Shown here: in pieces, positions 20,045 through 30,184 of the stretch
Layout of the letters: every line of letters begins with the position of its first letter
Numbering within the stretch: position 1 is the first letter of the stretch
Notes under the pieces: model-generated
Told to the model about the DNA's origin: nothing
Databases searched by the model: none
The model's input: only the letters and a program-made list of their open reading frames with translations
Translations under genes and position numbers: made by a program
Source of the DNA: Bacillus sp. CH140a_4T
Lineage (GTDB): Bacteria > Bacillota > Bacilli > Bacillales > Bacillaceae_G
Assembly: GCF_008923725.1 (NCBI RefSeq)
Contig: NZ_WBPF01000013.1
Location: forward strand, 682,001 to 746,000
Length of the DNA: 64,000 nucleotides
Direction: 5' to 3'

Positions 20045-20896
20045 TTACAACCAATAAGAAGAATAACTCCCCAGCACAGTAACAGAAAAGCCGAGTGCTT
20101 CAAGTTCCATCGTTACGCCTGGCAATAATACATCATCGTATGCTTTATCGACATCGATTAAGAAAAAGTAATTTCCAAGACCTGTTTTCATCGGACGCGA
20201 TTCGATTTTTGATAAATTTAATTTTCTCCATGCGAAAGCTGATAACACTTGATATAGTGCCCCTGCATAATCAGCAGGTAACGTTATCATAAGCGTCGTT
20301 TTCTCTCCTCGGTTTTCTCCGTTATTTGGGAGTATTGCTTTCTTTTTCTTATGGAGCACTAGGAAGCGTGTATGATTATTTTTATGTGTATGAATGCTAC
20401 GTCTTACGATCGTTAATCCATATTTTTCTGCGGCTGCTTCATTTGCAATAGCAGCGATTTTTTCTTCAGGATGTTCTTTCACATATTGCGCAGCGGCACT
20501 GGTTGATGTCATATCTCGGACGGTTATCCCTTTTAATTCTTCATTTAAAAATTTATGACATTGCGCAATAGCGTGTGGATGAGAATGCACTGCATATACT
20601 TCTTCCCACACTTCTGCATACTGCGGATGTACAAGTAAATGTTGCTGAATTGGTACTGTAATTTCTCCTACAATAGAAAGTGGTTGCTCATGTACGAGAT
20701 AATCAACTGTTATATTCACTGAACCTTCTATGGCGTTTTCTAGTGGTACCACTGCATAATCTACATTTCCATTTGCAGCTGCATCAATGCAGTCTGGAAT
20801 CGTTCGATACGGTACATGCTCTGCTTCCGGAAAAAAACGACTCACCGCCATATTTGTAAATGTTGCTTCCGGTCCTAAATATCCTACTCGAATCAT
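20045..20896 (-). CDS. pheA: Prephenate dehydratase
   Basis: PheA converts prephenate to phenylpyruvate in phenylalanine synthesis. The 283-residue protein has the catalytic domain with GYLGPEATFTNMAV at the start, SVNITVDYL, and the TRF motif in NHTRFLVL near residue 180. It has a C-terminal ACT regulatory domain with GALYQVLSAFAWR and the ESRP motif, which gives feedback inhibition by phenylalanine. It normally follows obg (with pheB) in Bacillus. Here a sensor and transporter module of about 6.6 kb lies between obg and pheA. Confidence 0.95.
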   Translation of the reverse strand: MIRVGYLGPEATFTNMAVSRFFPEAEHVPYRTIPDCIDAAANGNVDYAVVPLENAIEGSVNITVDYLVHEQPLSIVGEITVPIQQHLLVHPQYAEVWEEVYAVHSHPHAIAQCHKFLNEELKGITVRDMTSTSAAAQYVKEHPEEKIAAIANEAAAEKYGLTIVRRSIHTHKNNHTRFLVLHKKKKAILPNNGENRGEKTTLMITLPADYAGALYQVLSAFAWRKLNLSKIESRPMKTGLGNYFFLIDVDKAYDDVLLPGVTMELEALGFSVTVLGSYSSYWL

Positions 20897-20974
20897 CGTC
20901 TTTTCCCCTCTTTTTCGTTTTCTTACTGTTATACCATACTTTTTTATATTCTTCTATGTAAATTTAGAATATTT

Positions 20975-20999
20975 AAAAAAGACTAGCATTCGCTAGTCT
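20975..20999 (-). terminator. Terminator of the BceAB-like transporter operon
   Basis: AGACTAGC and GCTAGTCT arms enclose ATTC. A run of A on the left supplies the U-tract for the minus-strand transcript. The stem overlaps the end of the last permease gene. Confidence 0.82.
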
Positions 21000-22906
21000 A
21001 AATGTTTCCTATATTCTCTTTGAGCGAAAAAGAAATAAACGATGCATGCAGCGATATAATACAGAATAAACAAGCCTACTTTTCTTAATGAACCATCCAT
21101 AAAGATCGTATTATGAAACGTATATAACGCAACTGCACTATGCATACTCCCAACTAGAATTGGCGCAAAAAATAGCATACACAATTGCCAGCGAGAAATC
21201 TTCCAAACTTCTTCCTTCGTCATTCCCAGTTTAGAGAGTGCACCGTACTGCTTTCTATCCGATGAAATGTTATGAAACCATTTAAAATATACGATGCTAC
21301 ATGAAGTAAGAAAGAATAATATACTAATGAATGAGCCTACAAATAGAGTAATATCGCCGCCTTCTTTCATATTTACATATAACTCCATATTACTTCGAAA
21401 CGCATTATTATTATCTTGTTTCATATGTTTCCGTAAATCTTCATTTAATTTCTTCGTCTTTTCGATATTTGGTAATGTGTAGCCTCTATATATCATCTTT
21501 TCAGAATCAGGAACCTGATTTGCTATACTGTCAAAGTCTTCATCATTCATGACGAAGAACAGACCATTAATGTGCGAAGGGTGATGGTTAAATTGTACCC
21601 CTTCCTTCTGACCATTAAATACGGATGAATATGTTTGATTCATTACTTGCAATTGAATCTCTTTTTGATTATATACATTCGAATTATTGTATTTATTATA
21701 ATAAACGAGTGTCACTGTACCTTTTTTAGGACGATATGTTTTCTGTTTTTGTTTCCTCGCTTCTTGGTTATATTCACTTTCTTTTATAAGCGGTGCTATT
21801 GTTGTTTCTCCTTTATTAGACTGAAAGGATGCATACACTCCAACAAAACTCATAGATTGAAAGTCATCATACCCATATTGATGCAATAATTGTTCAACCG
21901 TGCCTTCCGTAAAGACTTCATGAGAAGAAGTACCTTTTTCTATGTAAGAAAATGAGTGCACGCCCCCGCCCCGCCACATATCTTGCATACCAGAAAAATA
22001 TAAAAACACCGTACCTGTTGCGGTAACTACAAACGTCGTTGCCATAGACATCAGAAAGAAAAAGCGACCATTTTCCTTCATTCGATGTGACAATTGATTC
22101 ACTATAAATAAATACGGATATGTATACATAATCTTTTTATTTCGTTTTATCATTTCTAATATTTGAGCAGTGCCATGTGTAAAAGAAAAATACGTTCCGA
22201 AAAAGACAAGTATAGAAACAGGAAAAAAGTATAACGCTATCGTTGGCATCGTCGCTTGTAACGCTAATGCATATCCTATCCCTAAACAAATAAAGCCGAA
22301 TATACAAAGCCACATCGATGTTTTCTTCTCTTTTTTATCTGTTCGAAATTCTTTCAATAACCGAATGATTTTTATATTCCATATACGTAAAGCACTTATA
22401 AAGGATAAGACAACAAATACGACCATATACGCAATAAACGTTCCCCCAATTGCTCTCACGTCAAATATGACAGGGAGTTCTTTCGGAAGCCCCAGTAACA
22501 TACTAAACACCATGAAAAAGAGCTTTAAAAAGATCATACCAAGCCCAATACCGAAAATATTAGCAAATACCCCGCTCAATATTTGCTCGGTCATAATCAC
22601 TCCTATTACGTTAGATTTCGTTGCTCCCATTAACATATATAATCCTAATTCTTTCTTACGTGCCTCTATGAAAATAGAAGTGGAGTACAAAATAAATATG
22701 ACGAAAAAAGAAATAATTATAACATTACATACGATAAGTCCCCAGCGTACATTTTGATACCACATCGTCTCCTGCATATACGGATGTACAATGACAGACA
22801 TGTATGCAAAAGACGCAAATATCGCAAAACAACTACTTAAGAAAAACACTTTATAATTACGCCAATTTCCTTTTATATTTTGCAGCGCTAGTTGCCGAAT
22901 GTTCAT
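20993..22906 (-). CDS. BceB-type ABC transporter permease, second copy
   Basis: A 637-residue FtsX-type permease. It begins MNIRQLALQNIKGNWRNYK, followed by a membrane helix. It has about ten membrane segments in total and one large extracellular domain of roughly 200 residues (about 320-530) between helices seven and eight. That layout is typical of BceB, the membrane part of antimicrobial-peptide detoxification and sensing transporters. It is a paralogue of the permease at 22956, sharing the opening sequence and topology but clearly diverged in the extracellular domain. No second ATPase is present, so both may pair with the ATPase at 24853. Confidence 0.87.
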   Translation of the reverse strand: MNIRQLALQNIKGNWRNYKVFFLSSCFAIFASFAYMSVIVHPYMQETMWYQNVRWGLIVCNVIIISFFVIFILYSTSIFIEARKKELGLYMLMGATKSNVIGVIMTEQILSGVFANIFGIGLGMIFLKLFFMVFSMLLGLPKELPVIFDVRAIGGTFIAYMVVFVVLSFISALRIWNIKIIRLLKEFRTDKKEKKTSMWLCIFGFICLGIGYALALQATMPTIALYFFPVSILVFFGTYFSFTHGTAQILEMIKRNKKIMYTYPYLFIVNQLSHRMKENGRFFFLMSMATTFVVTATGTVFLYFSGMQDMWRGGGVHSFSYIEKGTSSHEVFTEGTVEQLLHQYGYDDFQSMSFVGVYASFQSNKGETTIAPLIKESEYNQEARKQKQKTYRPKKGTVTLVYYNKYNNSNVYNQKEIQLQVMNQTYSSVFNGQKEGVQFNHHPSHINGLFFVMNDEDFDSIANQVPDSEKMIYRGYTLPNIEKTKKLNEDLRKHMKQDNNNAFRSNMELYVNMKEGGDITLFVGSFISILFFLTSCSIVYFKWFHNISSDRKQYGALSKLGMTKEEVWKISRWQLCMLFFAPILVGSMHSAVALYTFHNTIFMDGSLRKVGLFILYYIAACIVYFFFAQREYRKHLD

Positions 22907-22935
22907 TTATCGTCCCCCTATAACTTACTACATAG

Positions 22936-22964
22936 GCAAAAAGCTAGAGGTTTCTCTAGCTTTG
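22936..22964 (-). terminator. Hairpin between the two permease genes
   Basis: AAAGCTAGAG and CTCTAGCTTT form a perfect 10-bp stem at the stop codon of the first permease gene. The minus-strand tail (TGCC) is weak in T, so it may only partly stop transcription and reduce expression of the second permease. Confidence 0.6.
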
Positions 22965-24878
22965 CACGTGTTTCAAATATCCCCTTTGCGCGATCATAAA
23001 GTAAATCGCAGAAGCTACAATGTATGCCCCAATTACAATCGCACCTGATTTCCATAAATCGATATACAGCATTTTCCCTAACGTATGAAGAGCAAATCCA
23101 CTATGAATTGCACCGATTAAAATTGGGATAAAGAAGATAACACCCATTTGTCGAATTGCAATTTTACGAATTTCTTTATCTGTCATACCAATTCTCTTTA
23201 ATGATTTAAATTGAATACGATCTTGTTCTTTATCGTTAAACCATTTAAAGTATGTCATACTACAAGCGAAGAAGAAGAACAGTACAGCTACAAAGAAACC
23301 GATAAACATTGTAATTGCTCCCGATTCCCTTATATTTTTATAAGTGAGCACCGAGTTATTTAATTCCGCTTGCTTATCTGGTGCAATTTCCTTTTTCAAA
23401 TCTAACACAAGGTCTTCCGTACTTTTCCAGTCTTCTATATAATAACCGTAATATTTCGTCTTTTCTTCATCTGGTACGAGCTTTGCATATTTCTCAAAAT
23501 CTTGATTATTCACAATGAGATATTCACTATCATTAAAAACAGAAAATGAAGTTGGCTTATTCAGTTGAACAGACTGCGTTTGTCCGTTAATTTTAATTTC
23601 ATACGGTTTTGCAAGATCTATCTTCATCATATCGTTCGCCATATCCATTATGACCATCGTTGCACTACCTGGTGCATTATGAACTTCTCTAACTTGCTCT
23701 CTCTTTTGTTTACGTACTTCAGCGTTATATTCTTTTTCTGAAACAATCGCCATCGGCACTTCATGTTCACTGTTAAACATCGTGATTTTTTGAGTTCCAG
23801 GAAGTTTTACGTACGTTACTTCTCGCGCATCTTCAAACCCGTGTTTTTTTATTAATTCTTTTGTTTTTCCTTCTTTGATGACATTATGTGTATGAATGCC
23901 TTTTTCCTCATACGAAATAGCATGCGGGGTACTAGTTACTGCCTTATAACTCATATCCTCAAAAAATACGTACAGTGTACCAACTGCTGAAGATACAACG
24001 GCCGTAATGATAGAAATTACAAATAGAAAACGAGCATTATCTTTCATTTTATAAATAAGATTGCTAAGTACGAACATATTTGGATATGTATAAAAAGATT
24101 TTTTTCGTTTTTGTAACGCCTTTAATACGACTGTACTACCTTGTGTAAACAGCAAATAAGTTCCGCCTATCGTCAGCCCTACAATCGGTAAAAACAGAAT
24201 GATAAAATTCATAAATGTCACTTGGAAGCTAAGTACATATGCAACAATAATACATCCTATCCCCGCTACACATAACCATGTAAATGCAAAAGGTTCTACT
24301 TTTTGTTTTCTTGCTTCTCTTAATAAATCAATAATTTGCAAGCGTCCTACTGTCCAAACGCTAAACAATGATAGGATTAAAAATAGAATAAAGTATACAC
24401 CCGCTGTAATCAAAACTGCTTTACTATTCCATACGAGTGGAAGTGTTTTATCTATTTTCAATATAACGCTTAATGCTTGGAAAAATAATTTTGAACAAAG
24501 CATACCAAGCCCAATGCCTACTACAATTGCAATGCTACCTAACATAAGCTGTTCTAATATAATCATTCGGCCAAGTTGAGATTTCGTTCCGCCTATTAAT
24601 GTTAATAAACCAAACTCTTTTTTCCTTGCTCGTAAAAATGTTGAATTTGCATATAAAATAAAGAGTGCTGAGAAGATGACTACAATATAATTCATCGATT
24701 CTAACCCTGTTGAAATCATCTCCCTCATACTAATATTGCCGCTTACGACATCCGGATGATAAATGAAGGAAGCATACATAAAAAATACGACTATCGATAA
24801 ACAACTACTTATAAGAAAAGCTTTATAATTACGCCAATTTCCTTTTACATTACTAAGCGCGAGCTGGCGAAAGTTCAT
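22956..24878 (-). CDS. BceB-type ABC transporter permease, first copy
   Basis: A 640-residue permease with the same plan as its neighbour: start MNFRQLALSNVKGNWRNYK, ten membrane helices, and a large extracellular domain between helices seven and eight (about residues 310-530). BceB-type permeases remove peptide antibiotics such as bacitracin from lipid targets and report flux to a BceS-type kinase. The start overlaps the end of the ATPase gene by 26 bases, so the two are translationally coupled. The peptide recognised cannot be read from sequence. Confidence 0.88.
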   Translation of the reverse strand: MNFRQLALSNVKGNWRNYKAFLISSCLSIVVFFMYASFIYHPDVVSGNISMREMISTGLESMNYIVVIFSALFILYANSTFLRARKKEFGLLTLIGGTKSQLGRMIILEQLMLGSIAIVVGIGLGMLCSKLFFQALSVILKIDKTLPLVWNSKAVLITAGVYFILFLILSLFSVWTVGRLQIIDLLREARKQKVEPFAFTWLCVAGIGCIIVAYVLSFQVTFMNFIILFLPIVGLTIGGTYLLFTQGSTVVLKALQKRKKSFYTYPNMFVLSNLIYKMKDNARFLFVISIITAVVSSAVGTLYVFFEDMSYKAVTSTPHAISYEEKGIHTHNVIKEGKTKELIKKHGFEDAREVTYVKLPGTQKITMFNSEHEVPMAIVSEKEYNAEVRKQKREQVREVHNAPGSATMVIMDMANDMMKIDLAKPYEIKINGQTQSVQLNKPTSFSVFNDSEYLIVNNQDFEKYAKLVPDEEKTKYYGYYIEDWKSTEDLVLDLKKEIAPDKQAELNNSVLTYKNIRESGAITMFIGFFVAVLFFFFACSMTYFKWFNDKEQDRIQFKSLKRIGMTDKEIRKIAIRQMGVIFFIPILIGAIHSGFALHTLGKMLYIDLWKSGAIVIGAYIVASAIYFMIAQRGYLKHVQS

Positions 24879-25629
24879 GATATTCTCCTCCTAGCATCGC
24901 AAGTACGTCCAGAATTTCTTGGAAAAAGGCTTGTTTCGTTCTTCCTTTATGTATTTCTGAGAAAATTTCTCCGTCGCGAATGAAAAGAATACGTTCGCAA
25001 TAACTCGCCGCTACTGGATCATGCGTTACCATTGCAATTGTCACTTTCTTTTGTTCATGTAAGTCTTGCAACGCACTCATTAATGATTTTGCTGACTTCG
25101 AATCTAAGTTTCCAGTTGGCTCATCCGCTAAAATTAACGTCGGTTCATGAATGATCGCTCTCGCTGCTGCTGCACGTTGTTGTTGTCCGCCTGATACTTC
25201 ATATACTTTTTTATTTAATATTTCTTCGATATTTAAAAACTTTGCAATCTCAAGCACTTTTGCATCGATTTCATTTACAGATTTCTTCGCCATTACAAGT
25301 GGCAAAATAATATTTTCTTTAATCGATAACGTATCAAGTAAGTTAAAATCTTGGAAAATGAACCCTAAATGTGTACGGCGAAACTCTGCTAATTTTGCAG
25401 CACGCATTTGATTAATTTCTTCGCCATTTACAAGCACATGACCTGAAGTTTGCTTATCAATTGTTGCTAATAAATTTAAAAGCGTTGTTTTTCCGCTTCC
25501 TGAAGGACCCATAATCCCTACAAATTCGCCTTCTTCTATTTTAAAATTTATATCATTTAAAGCAGTCGTCGCTACCGAACCTTTTGATTGGTACACCTTT
25601 GTTAATCCTTTTACTTCAAGAACACTCAT
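24853..25629 (-). CDS. BceA-type ABC transporter ATPase
   Basis: This 258-residue ATPase has Walker A GPSGSGKTT near residue 40-48, the signature VSGGQQQR near 143-150, Walker B LILADEPTG near 161-169 and the H-loop in VTHD. It belongs to the MacB/BceA subgroup that energises FtsX-type permeases. It lies between the sensor kinase gene and the two permease genes, so it is the single energy subunit of this module. Confidence 0.92.
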   Translation of the reverse strand: MSVLEVKGLTKVYQSKGSVATTALNDINFKIEEGEFVGIMGPSGSGKTTLLNLLATIDKQTSGHVLVNGEEINQMRAAKLAEFRRTHLGFIFQDFNLLDTLSIKENIILPLVMAKKSVNEIDAKVLEIAKFLNIEEILNKKVYEVSGGQQQRAAAARAIIHEPTLILADEPTGNLDSKSAKSLMSALQDLHEQKKVTIAMVTHDPVAASYCERILFIRDGEIFSEIHKGRTKQAFFQEILDVLAMLGGEYHELSPARA

Positions 25630-25722
25630 TTCTAATCCCCCTATGTGTTTGCTTCTTACATTTACTATAAGAAAAATAAGAAAAAGAAACGAGTGATTTC
25701 CCTTACAAAATGTTTTGTTATC

Positions 25723-26805
25723 TTACAGTTTTGTCATTTTTCTCATTAATGTATGATATTCTTCATCTTTTGCAAATTGGAACGTGAATGTTGTCCCTTC
25801 TGCTTCAGCCGATTGCACATAAATACTGTGATGTAAATTATCACAAATTTCCTTTGTAATATATAAACCCATTCCAGTTGCTTCTCTCGTTTTACGGCCA
25901 TTTATTCCCGTAAAGAATGGATCAAATATACGCTTTACATCTTGCTCCGGAATACCGATTCCATTGTCCTTAATATGTAATAACACTTTTTGATCTTTCT
26001 CTTCAATTTGAAATTGAATTTCCTTTTTCTCTGCTTCTGAAATTTTCGTATACTTAATTGCATTTACAACAATTTGACCTATAGCAATGCTCAGCCATTT
26101 TCTATCAGATGCAACCATACAAGTATCTTCTTCAAACATTACTTTCGGAAATACAGACGATTGAATGAAGGATTTTCGATTTTCATTAATAATACCTCGA
26201 ATGATATCTATCACATTTACTACTTCTACTTTATAATCTTTCGCAAATTGCTCTAACCTTGCCATATGTAGCGCTAAATCTAAACCATTTAATATACGAT
26301 TATTTTCTTCACGAATACTTTCAATTGTTGCTCTTGCTTCACGATGCTCTTTACCAAACTTTTGTAATAGCAATTCTATAACCGATACTGGTGTTTTCAT
26401 TTGATGAATCCATTGGTTCATAAATATCATTTGCTGTTGTTCTTTCGCATGTTGTTTATGAACTTCATTCATATATTGCTGTCTTAATAGCGTAAACGAT
26501 TCAACGACCATCTCTTGCTCTGACGTATAAGAAGTATCAATAAGTAAAGAGTCGTGTAATGTATTTCCGCTGGCAACATATTTTTCAATTCTTTTTAAAA
26601 ATACACTTCGTTTTCGATAATCGTAAATGAGGTATACGATAAATACAACTGTTCCTAATAAAAGTCCATATAACCACGTACTCCAATCAATGGATCTTTT
26701 TTCTAAAAGACTTTGCAACTGCAGTACAAGCCCAAATAAACAAAGGCTAACAATATAAGAAAGAAGTAGAGAAAAGCGGTCCAAGAGGTAATTTTTAACC
26801 TTCAT
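25723..26805 (-). CDS. BceS-type intramembrane-sensing histidine kinase
   Basis: A 360-residue kinase with two close N-terminal membrane helices (about residues 10-30 and 37-55) and almost no extracellular loop, as in BceS. The phospho-acceptor is in IHQMKTPVSV near residue 145, followed by N (IVVNAIKYT), G1 (DNGIGIP) and G2 (GMGLYITKEI) ATP-binding boxes. Such kinases do not bind the drug themselves but sense the activity of the partner BceAB transporter, here encoded immediately downstream. The start at 26805 is chosen; it overlaps the regulator gene by 11 bases. Confidence 0.9.
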   Translation of the reverse strand: MKVKNYLLDRFSLLLSYIVSLCLFGLVLQLQSLLEKRSIDWSTWLYGLLLGTVVFIVYLIYDYRKRSVFLKRIEKYVASGNTLHDSLLIDTSYTSEQEMVVESFTLLRQQYMNEVHKQHAKEQQQMIFMNQWIHQMKTPVSVIELLLQKFGKEHREARATIESIREENNRILNGLDLALHMARLEQFAKDYKVEVVNVIDIIRGIINENRKSFIQSSVFPKVMFEEDTCMVASDRKWLSIAIGQIVVNAIKYTKISEAEKKEIQFQIEEKDQKVLLHIKDNGIGIPEQDVKRIFDPFFTGINGRKTREATGMGLYITKEICDNLHHSIYVQSAEAEGTTFTFQFAKDEEYHTLMRKMTKL

Positions 26806-27502
26806 GCCCTTCGCCCCACTCTGTAAGAAGCGCATAACCATATCCACGTTTCGTCACAATGGCATTTTTAATGCCTAGCTCCTCTAGTTTCTTCCTTACG
26901 CGTTTTACATTTACGGTTAATGTATTATCATCAACAAAAGCTACCTCATCCCACAGGGCTTCTAACAGTTCTTCACGCGTTACATATTGATTTGCTTGTT
27001 TCATTAAACACTCTAATAAGTAAAATTCATTTTTTGTCAGCTCCGTTTGTTGCCCTTGCCACTCAACAATGTGCTGAGACGGAAATAACAACAGTCCATT
27101 TACACCTAAACAATCACTCTCAGCAACAGAGGCGTACTCACCATAGCCACGGCGAAGTGCACTTTTCACCTTTGCCATTACGATATCTAAATGGAATGGT
27201 TTTGTAATGTAATCATCTCCGCCATTCTCGATTGCCATTACTTGATCCATTTCCCCTGTTCTTGCAGAAACAAAAATAATCGGTGCATTCGATACAGTAC
27301 GAATTTGACGACACCAATAAAAACCATCAAAATATGGTAAATTAATATCCAGTAATACGAGATGAGGATTTATTTTCACGAACTCATCTTTTATATGACG
27401 TAAATCACTTACTCTAAATGATTGATAGCCATACCTTTCTAAATGCTCCTCTAATATTCCTGCTATTTTTTCATCGTCTTCTACGATTAATATTTTATAC
27501 AT
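26795..27502 (-). CDS. BceR-type response regulator
   Basis: A 235-residue OmpR-family regulator. The receiver domain starts MYKILIVEDDEKI and has the phosphorylated aspartate in VLLDINLP near residue 52 and the lysine in ITKPF. The winged-helix domain shows LTKNEFYLLECLM and VNVKRVRKKL. The ATG at 27502 is chosen because GGGGAGAA lies ahead and it gives the canonical start; an upstream reading to 27610 would run through the obg terminator region. It heads the operon regulator-kinase-ATPase-permease-permease. Confidence 0.92.
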   Translation of the reverse strand: MYKILIVEDDEKIAGILEEHLERYGYQSFRVSDLRHIKDEFVKINPHLVLLDINLPYFDGFYWCRQIRTVSNAPIIFVSARTGEMDQVMAIENGGDDYITKPFHLDIVMAKVKSALRRGYGEYASVAESDCLGVNGLLLFPSQHIVEWQGQQTELTKNEFYLLECLMKQANQYVTREELLEALWDEVAFVDDNTLTVNVKRVRKKLEELGIKNAIVTKRGYGYALLTEWGEGHEG

Positions 27503-27616
27503 GTTCGTTTTCTCCCCATAAAAAATTCTTCCAAAACCACTCCTTGTTCTATTATAAATTGAAAATTTAATTAGTGGGTATTTTTTCCTATATGAATCAG
27601 ACATTTGCAATAAAAA

Positions 27617-27641
27617 AAGACTGCCATATTTCGGCAGTCTT
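27617..27641 (-). terminator. Terminator after obg
   Basis: AAGACTGCC and GGCAGTCTT arms enclose seven bases, and seven A on the left give the U-tract for the minus strand. The stem touches the obg stop codon. Confidence 0.88.
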
Positions 27642-28923
27642 AATCGATAAATTCAAATTGATATTCAAGAATTTTTACAATATCTCCGTCTACTGCACCA
27701 CGTGCACGAAGGGCTTCATCAATACCCATTCCACGCATTTGACGAGCAAATCGGCGTACAGATTCATCACGTGAGAAGTCTGTCATTTTGAATGTTTTCT
27801 CAATATCATAACCAGAAATAACAAATGTGCCATCACTTTCGCGTGTAATTTCAAAATTAGATTCAGATTCAAATTTGTACATTACACTTGCTTCAGATTC
27901 TTCCACATCATCATACATTGGGAATTCTGGTGTTGTTTCTAATAAGTTCGCTACTTCAAATAGTAAGTCACGAACACCTTGTTTCGTTACAGCTGAGACT
28001 GGGAAGATTTTTACTTCGTCTCCCAATTTTTCTTTAAATGCTTGTAAGTTTTCTTCTGCACCTGGCATATCCATTTTGTTTGCAACAACAACTTGCGGAC
28101 GCTCAGTTAAACGCATATTGTATTCTTTTAGCTCACTATTAATTGTTACATAATCTTCATATGGCTCACGGCCTTCTAAACCAGACATATCGATAACGTG
28201 CACGATTACACGTGTACGCTCAATATGACGTAAGAATTGGTGTCCAAGTCCGACGCCGGCATGTGCGCCTTCAATTAGTCCAGGAAGGTCAGCCATAACG
28301 AAGCTGCGGTTATCACCAGTTTCAACAACACCAAGATTTGGAACAATTGTTGTAAAGTGATACTCTGCAATTTTCGGACGCGCTGATGATACAACAGATA
28401 ATAATGTAGATTTACCTACACTTGGGAATCCAACAAGTCCAACATCTGCTAGCACTTTAAGTTCTAGCGTGACATCACGTTCTTGACCTGGTTCCCCGTT
28501 CTCAGCGATTTCTGGCGCTGGGTTCGTCGGTGTTGCGAAACGTGAGTTACCACGGCCACCGCGGCCACCTTTTGCGATTACAGCTGTTTGTTCATGCGTT
28601 ACTAAATCGGCAAGAATTTCACCTGTTTTTTCATCTTTTACTATTGTTCCCGGTGGAACCTTTACGATTAAATCTTCAGATTTACGACCGTGCTGACCTT
28701 TACTCATTCCGTGCTGACCACGATCAGCTTTGAAATGACGTTGGTAGCGGAAGTCCATTAATGTACGTAAGCCTTCCTCAACAACAAAAACAACATCTGC
28801 ACCTTTACCACCGTCGCCACCTGCTGGGCCACCTTTAGGTACATACTTCTCACGACGATACGCAACCATTCCGTTACCACCGTCGCCGCCTTTTACATAT
28901 ATCTTGACCTGATCTACAAACAT
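27640..28923 (-). CDS. obg: Obg GTPase
   Basis: A 427-residue essential GTPase involved in ribosome assembly, stress response and Spo0A phosphorelay control. The glycine-rich Obg fold fills residues 1-158 ([19 protein letters not shown]). The G domain has G1 GFPSVGKST near 165-173, G3 DLPG and G4 NKMD. The C-terminal OCT domain follows. The start overlaps the spo0B stop codon as TAATG, giving translational coupling. It is the last gene of the rplU-prp-rpmA-spo0B-obg cluster. Confidence 0.97.
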   Translation of the reverse strand: MFVDQVKIYVKGGDGGNGMVAYRREKYVPKGGPAGGDGGKGADVVFVVEEGLRTLMDFRYQRHFKADRGQHGMSKGQHGRKSEDLIVKVPPGTIVKDEKTGEILADLVTHEQTAVIAKGGRGGRGNSRFATPTNPAPEIAENGEPGQERDVTLELKVLADVGLVGFPSVGKSTLLSVVSSARPKIAEYHFTTIVPNLGVVETGDNRSFVMADLPGLIEGAHAGVGLGHQFLRHIERTRVIVHVIDMSGLEGREPYEDYVTINSELKEYNMRLTERPQVVVANKMDMPGAEENLQAFKEKLGDEVKIFPVSAVTKQGVRDLLFEVANLLETTPEFPMYDDVEESEASVMYKFESESNFEITRESDGTFVISGYDIEKTFKMTDFSRDESVRRFARQMRGMGIDEALRARGAVDGDIVKILEYQFEFID

Positions 28924-29471
28924 TATTTCACCACACTTTTTTCAATTGGTTGTAATATAACTGAGACTTCTTCGTCTCGTACTGTATAAGAAATGGAATA
29001 CCATTTATTGTTTTGGTTCGCAAGCCAATTCTGTAGTTCTTCTACACTCGTTAGCTTACCACGAAAATCAAAAAAGAAACGAGCATTCTCCGCGTCACAT
29101 TCAATTGTGATACAAACATAATTTTCAACATATACGTCTAAACTATGCTGAAGTATTGAGAAAAATTGATTCGTCCATATACATACAGTCTCATCTAAGT
29201 GAGATAAGTTATGTAACTTTCCTAATACTTCGTACTCCAATAAGCACGGCTGCTGTTTCCAATTATATGTTAAAATCCACTCTGAAAATAAAGGCATTGA
29301 TAGCCCTATCAGATTGGATTCTTGTCTCGCTTCTTGGACAAAACGATCGATGAGACTATGAATCTCTTCCACTTTTCCAAGGGAAAGGTTTCCTTTCACC
29401 ATCTGCATACGATTGAGCCAATCATGTCTTGAATGACGCAATGCATCTATAATTGTCCATTTTTCATTCAT
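28923..29471 (-). CDS. spo0B: Spo0B sporulation phosphotransferase
   Basis: Spo0B passes phosphate from Spo0F to Spo0A in the sporulation phosphorelay. The 182-residue protein has the phosphorylated histidine in SRHDWLN (His16) within an N-terminal helical hairpin, followed by a degenerate kinase-like C-terminal domain. It is somewhat shorter at the N-terminus than the B. subtilis protein. Position between rpmA and obg is conserved. Confidence 0.93.
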   Translation of the reverse strand: MNEKWTIIDALRHSRHDWLNRMQMVKGNLSLGKVEEIHSLIDRFVQEARQESNLIGLSMPLFSEWILTYNWKQQPCLLEYEVLGKLHNLSHLDETVCIWTNQFFSILQHSLDVYVENYVCITIECDAENARFFFDFRGKLTSVEELQNWLANQNNKWYSISYTVRDEEVSVILQPIEKSVVK

Positions 29472-29492
29472 TTAGATACCCCTTAATATAGA

Positions 29493-29524
29493 AAAACTCT
29501 AACCTGCACTCAGGTTAGAGTTTT
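29493..29524 (-). terminator. Terminator between rpmA and spo0B
   Basis: AAAACTCTAACCTG and CAGGTTAGAGTTTT form a perfect 14-bp stem with a four-base loop. It should separate the ribosomal protein transcript from spo0B-obg, at least in part. Confidence 0.9.
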
Positions 29525-29534
29525 CCGTGAGTTC

Positions 29535-29825
29535 TTATGCTTCTTGAGCAACAGGATATACGCTCACTTGTTTGCGGTCACGGCCAAGACGCTCAAAGCG
29601 TACTACGCCGTCAACTTTCGCGTATAAAGTGTCATCGCCACCACGACCAACGTTAACACCTGGATAAATTTTTGTACCGCGTTGACGGTAAAGAATTGAA
29701 CCACCTGAAACCGTTTGACCATCTGCGCGTTTAGCACCAAGACGTTTTGACTGAGAGTCACGACCGTTCTTTGTACTACCTACACCTTTCTTAGATGCGA
29801 AAAACTGAAGATCTAATCTTAACAT
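29535..29825 (-). CDS. rpmA: Ribosomal protein L27 with Prp-cleaved leader
   Basis: A 96-residue L27. The first nine residues, MLRLDLQFF, followed by [15 protein letters not shown], are the Firmicute-type extension that must be removed by the Prp protease before L27 can work at the peptidyl-transferase centre. The protease gene lies directly upstream. The remainder is canonical L27 ([15 protein letters not shown]). Confidence 0.97.
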   Translation of the reverse strand: MLRLDLQFFASKKGVGSTKNGRDSQSKRLGAKRADGQTVSGGSILYRQRGTKIYPGVNVGRGGDDTLYAKVDGVVRFERLGRDRKQVSVYPVAQEA

Positions 29826-29828
29826 ACG

Positions 29829-30173
29829 TTACACCTCCTGCACTTTTTCTATTAAACGGATATACTTTCCGTAATCAAGTTCGATCGTCTTAAGCGAAAC
29901 AACCAATCCTTCTAAAAGTATCTGTGCTTTTTCTGCTGTATGAACGTCTAAATCATTAGGCAATTCATACGTTAAGAATCCGCCATCACTTCCGAGTTCA
30001 ATAGTTGCCTGCACATTACAAAGTTCTTCCACTGCATTTATAGAACCAAACACAACCGCTGTAGTTCCAGCACAGACAAGATCTTGTCCATGTGGCGCAT
30101 AATTGGCATGTCCAGTCATCTTAAATGATTGGATACTTCCTAATTTCGTGCGACTTATCGTAATTTTAATCAT
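29829..30173 (-). CDS. prp: Prp cysteine protease for L27 maturation
   Basis: A 114-residue protein (YsxB family) with the catalytic pair His22 in MTGHANYAPHG and Cys34 in DLVCAGTTAV. It cuts the N-terminal extension of L27 after LQFF. The gene lies between rplU (11 bases upstream) and rpmA (3 bases downstream), which matches its role in making the L27 encoded next to it. Confidence 0.94.
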   Translation of the reverse strand: MIKITISRTKLGSIQSFKMTGHANYAPHGQDLVCAGTTAVVFGSINAVEELCNVQATIELGSDGGFLTYELPNDLDVHTAEKAQILLEGLVVSLKTIELDYGKYIRLIEKVQEV

Positions 30174-30184
30174 GTTAACCTGAA

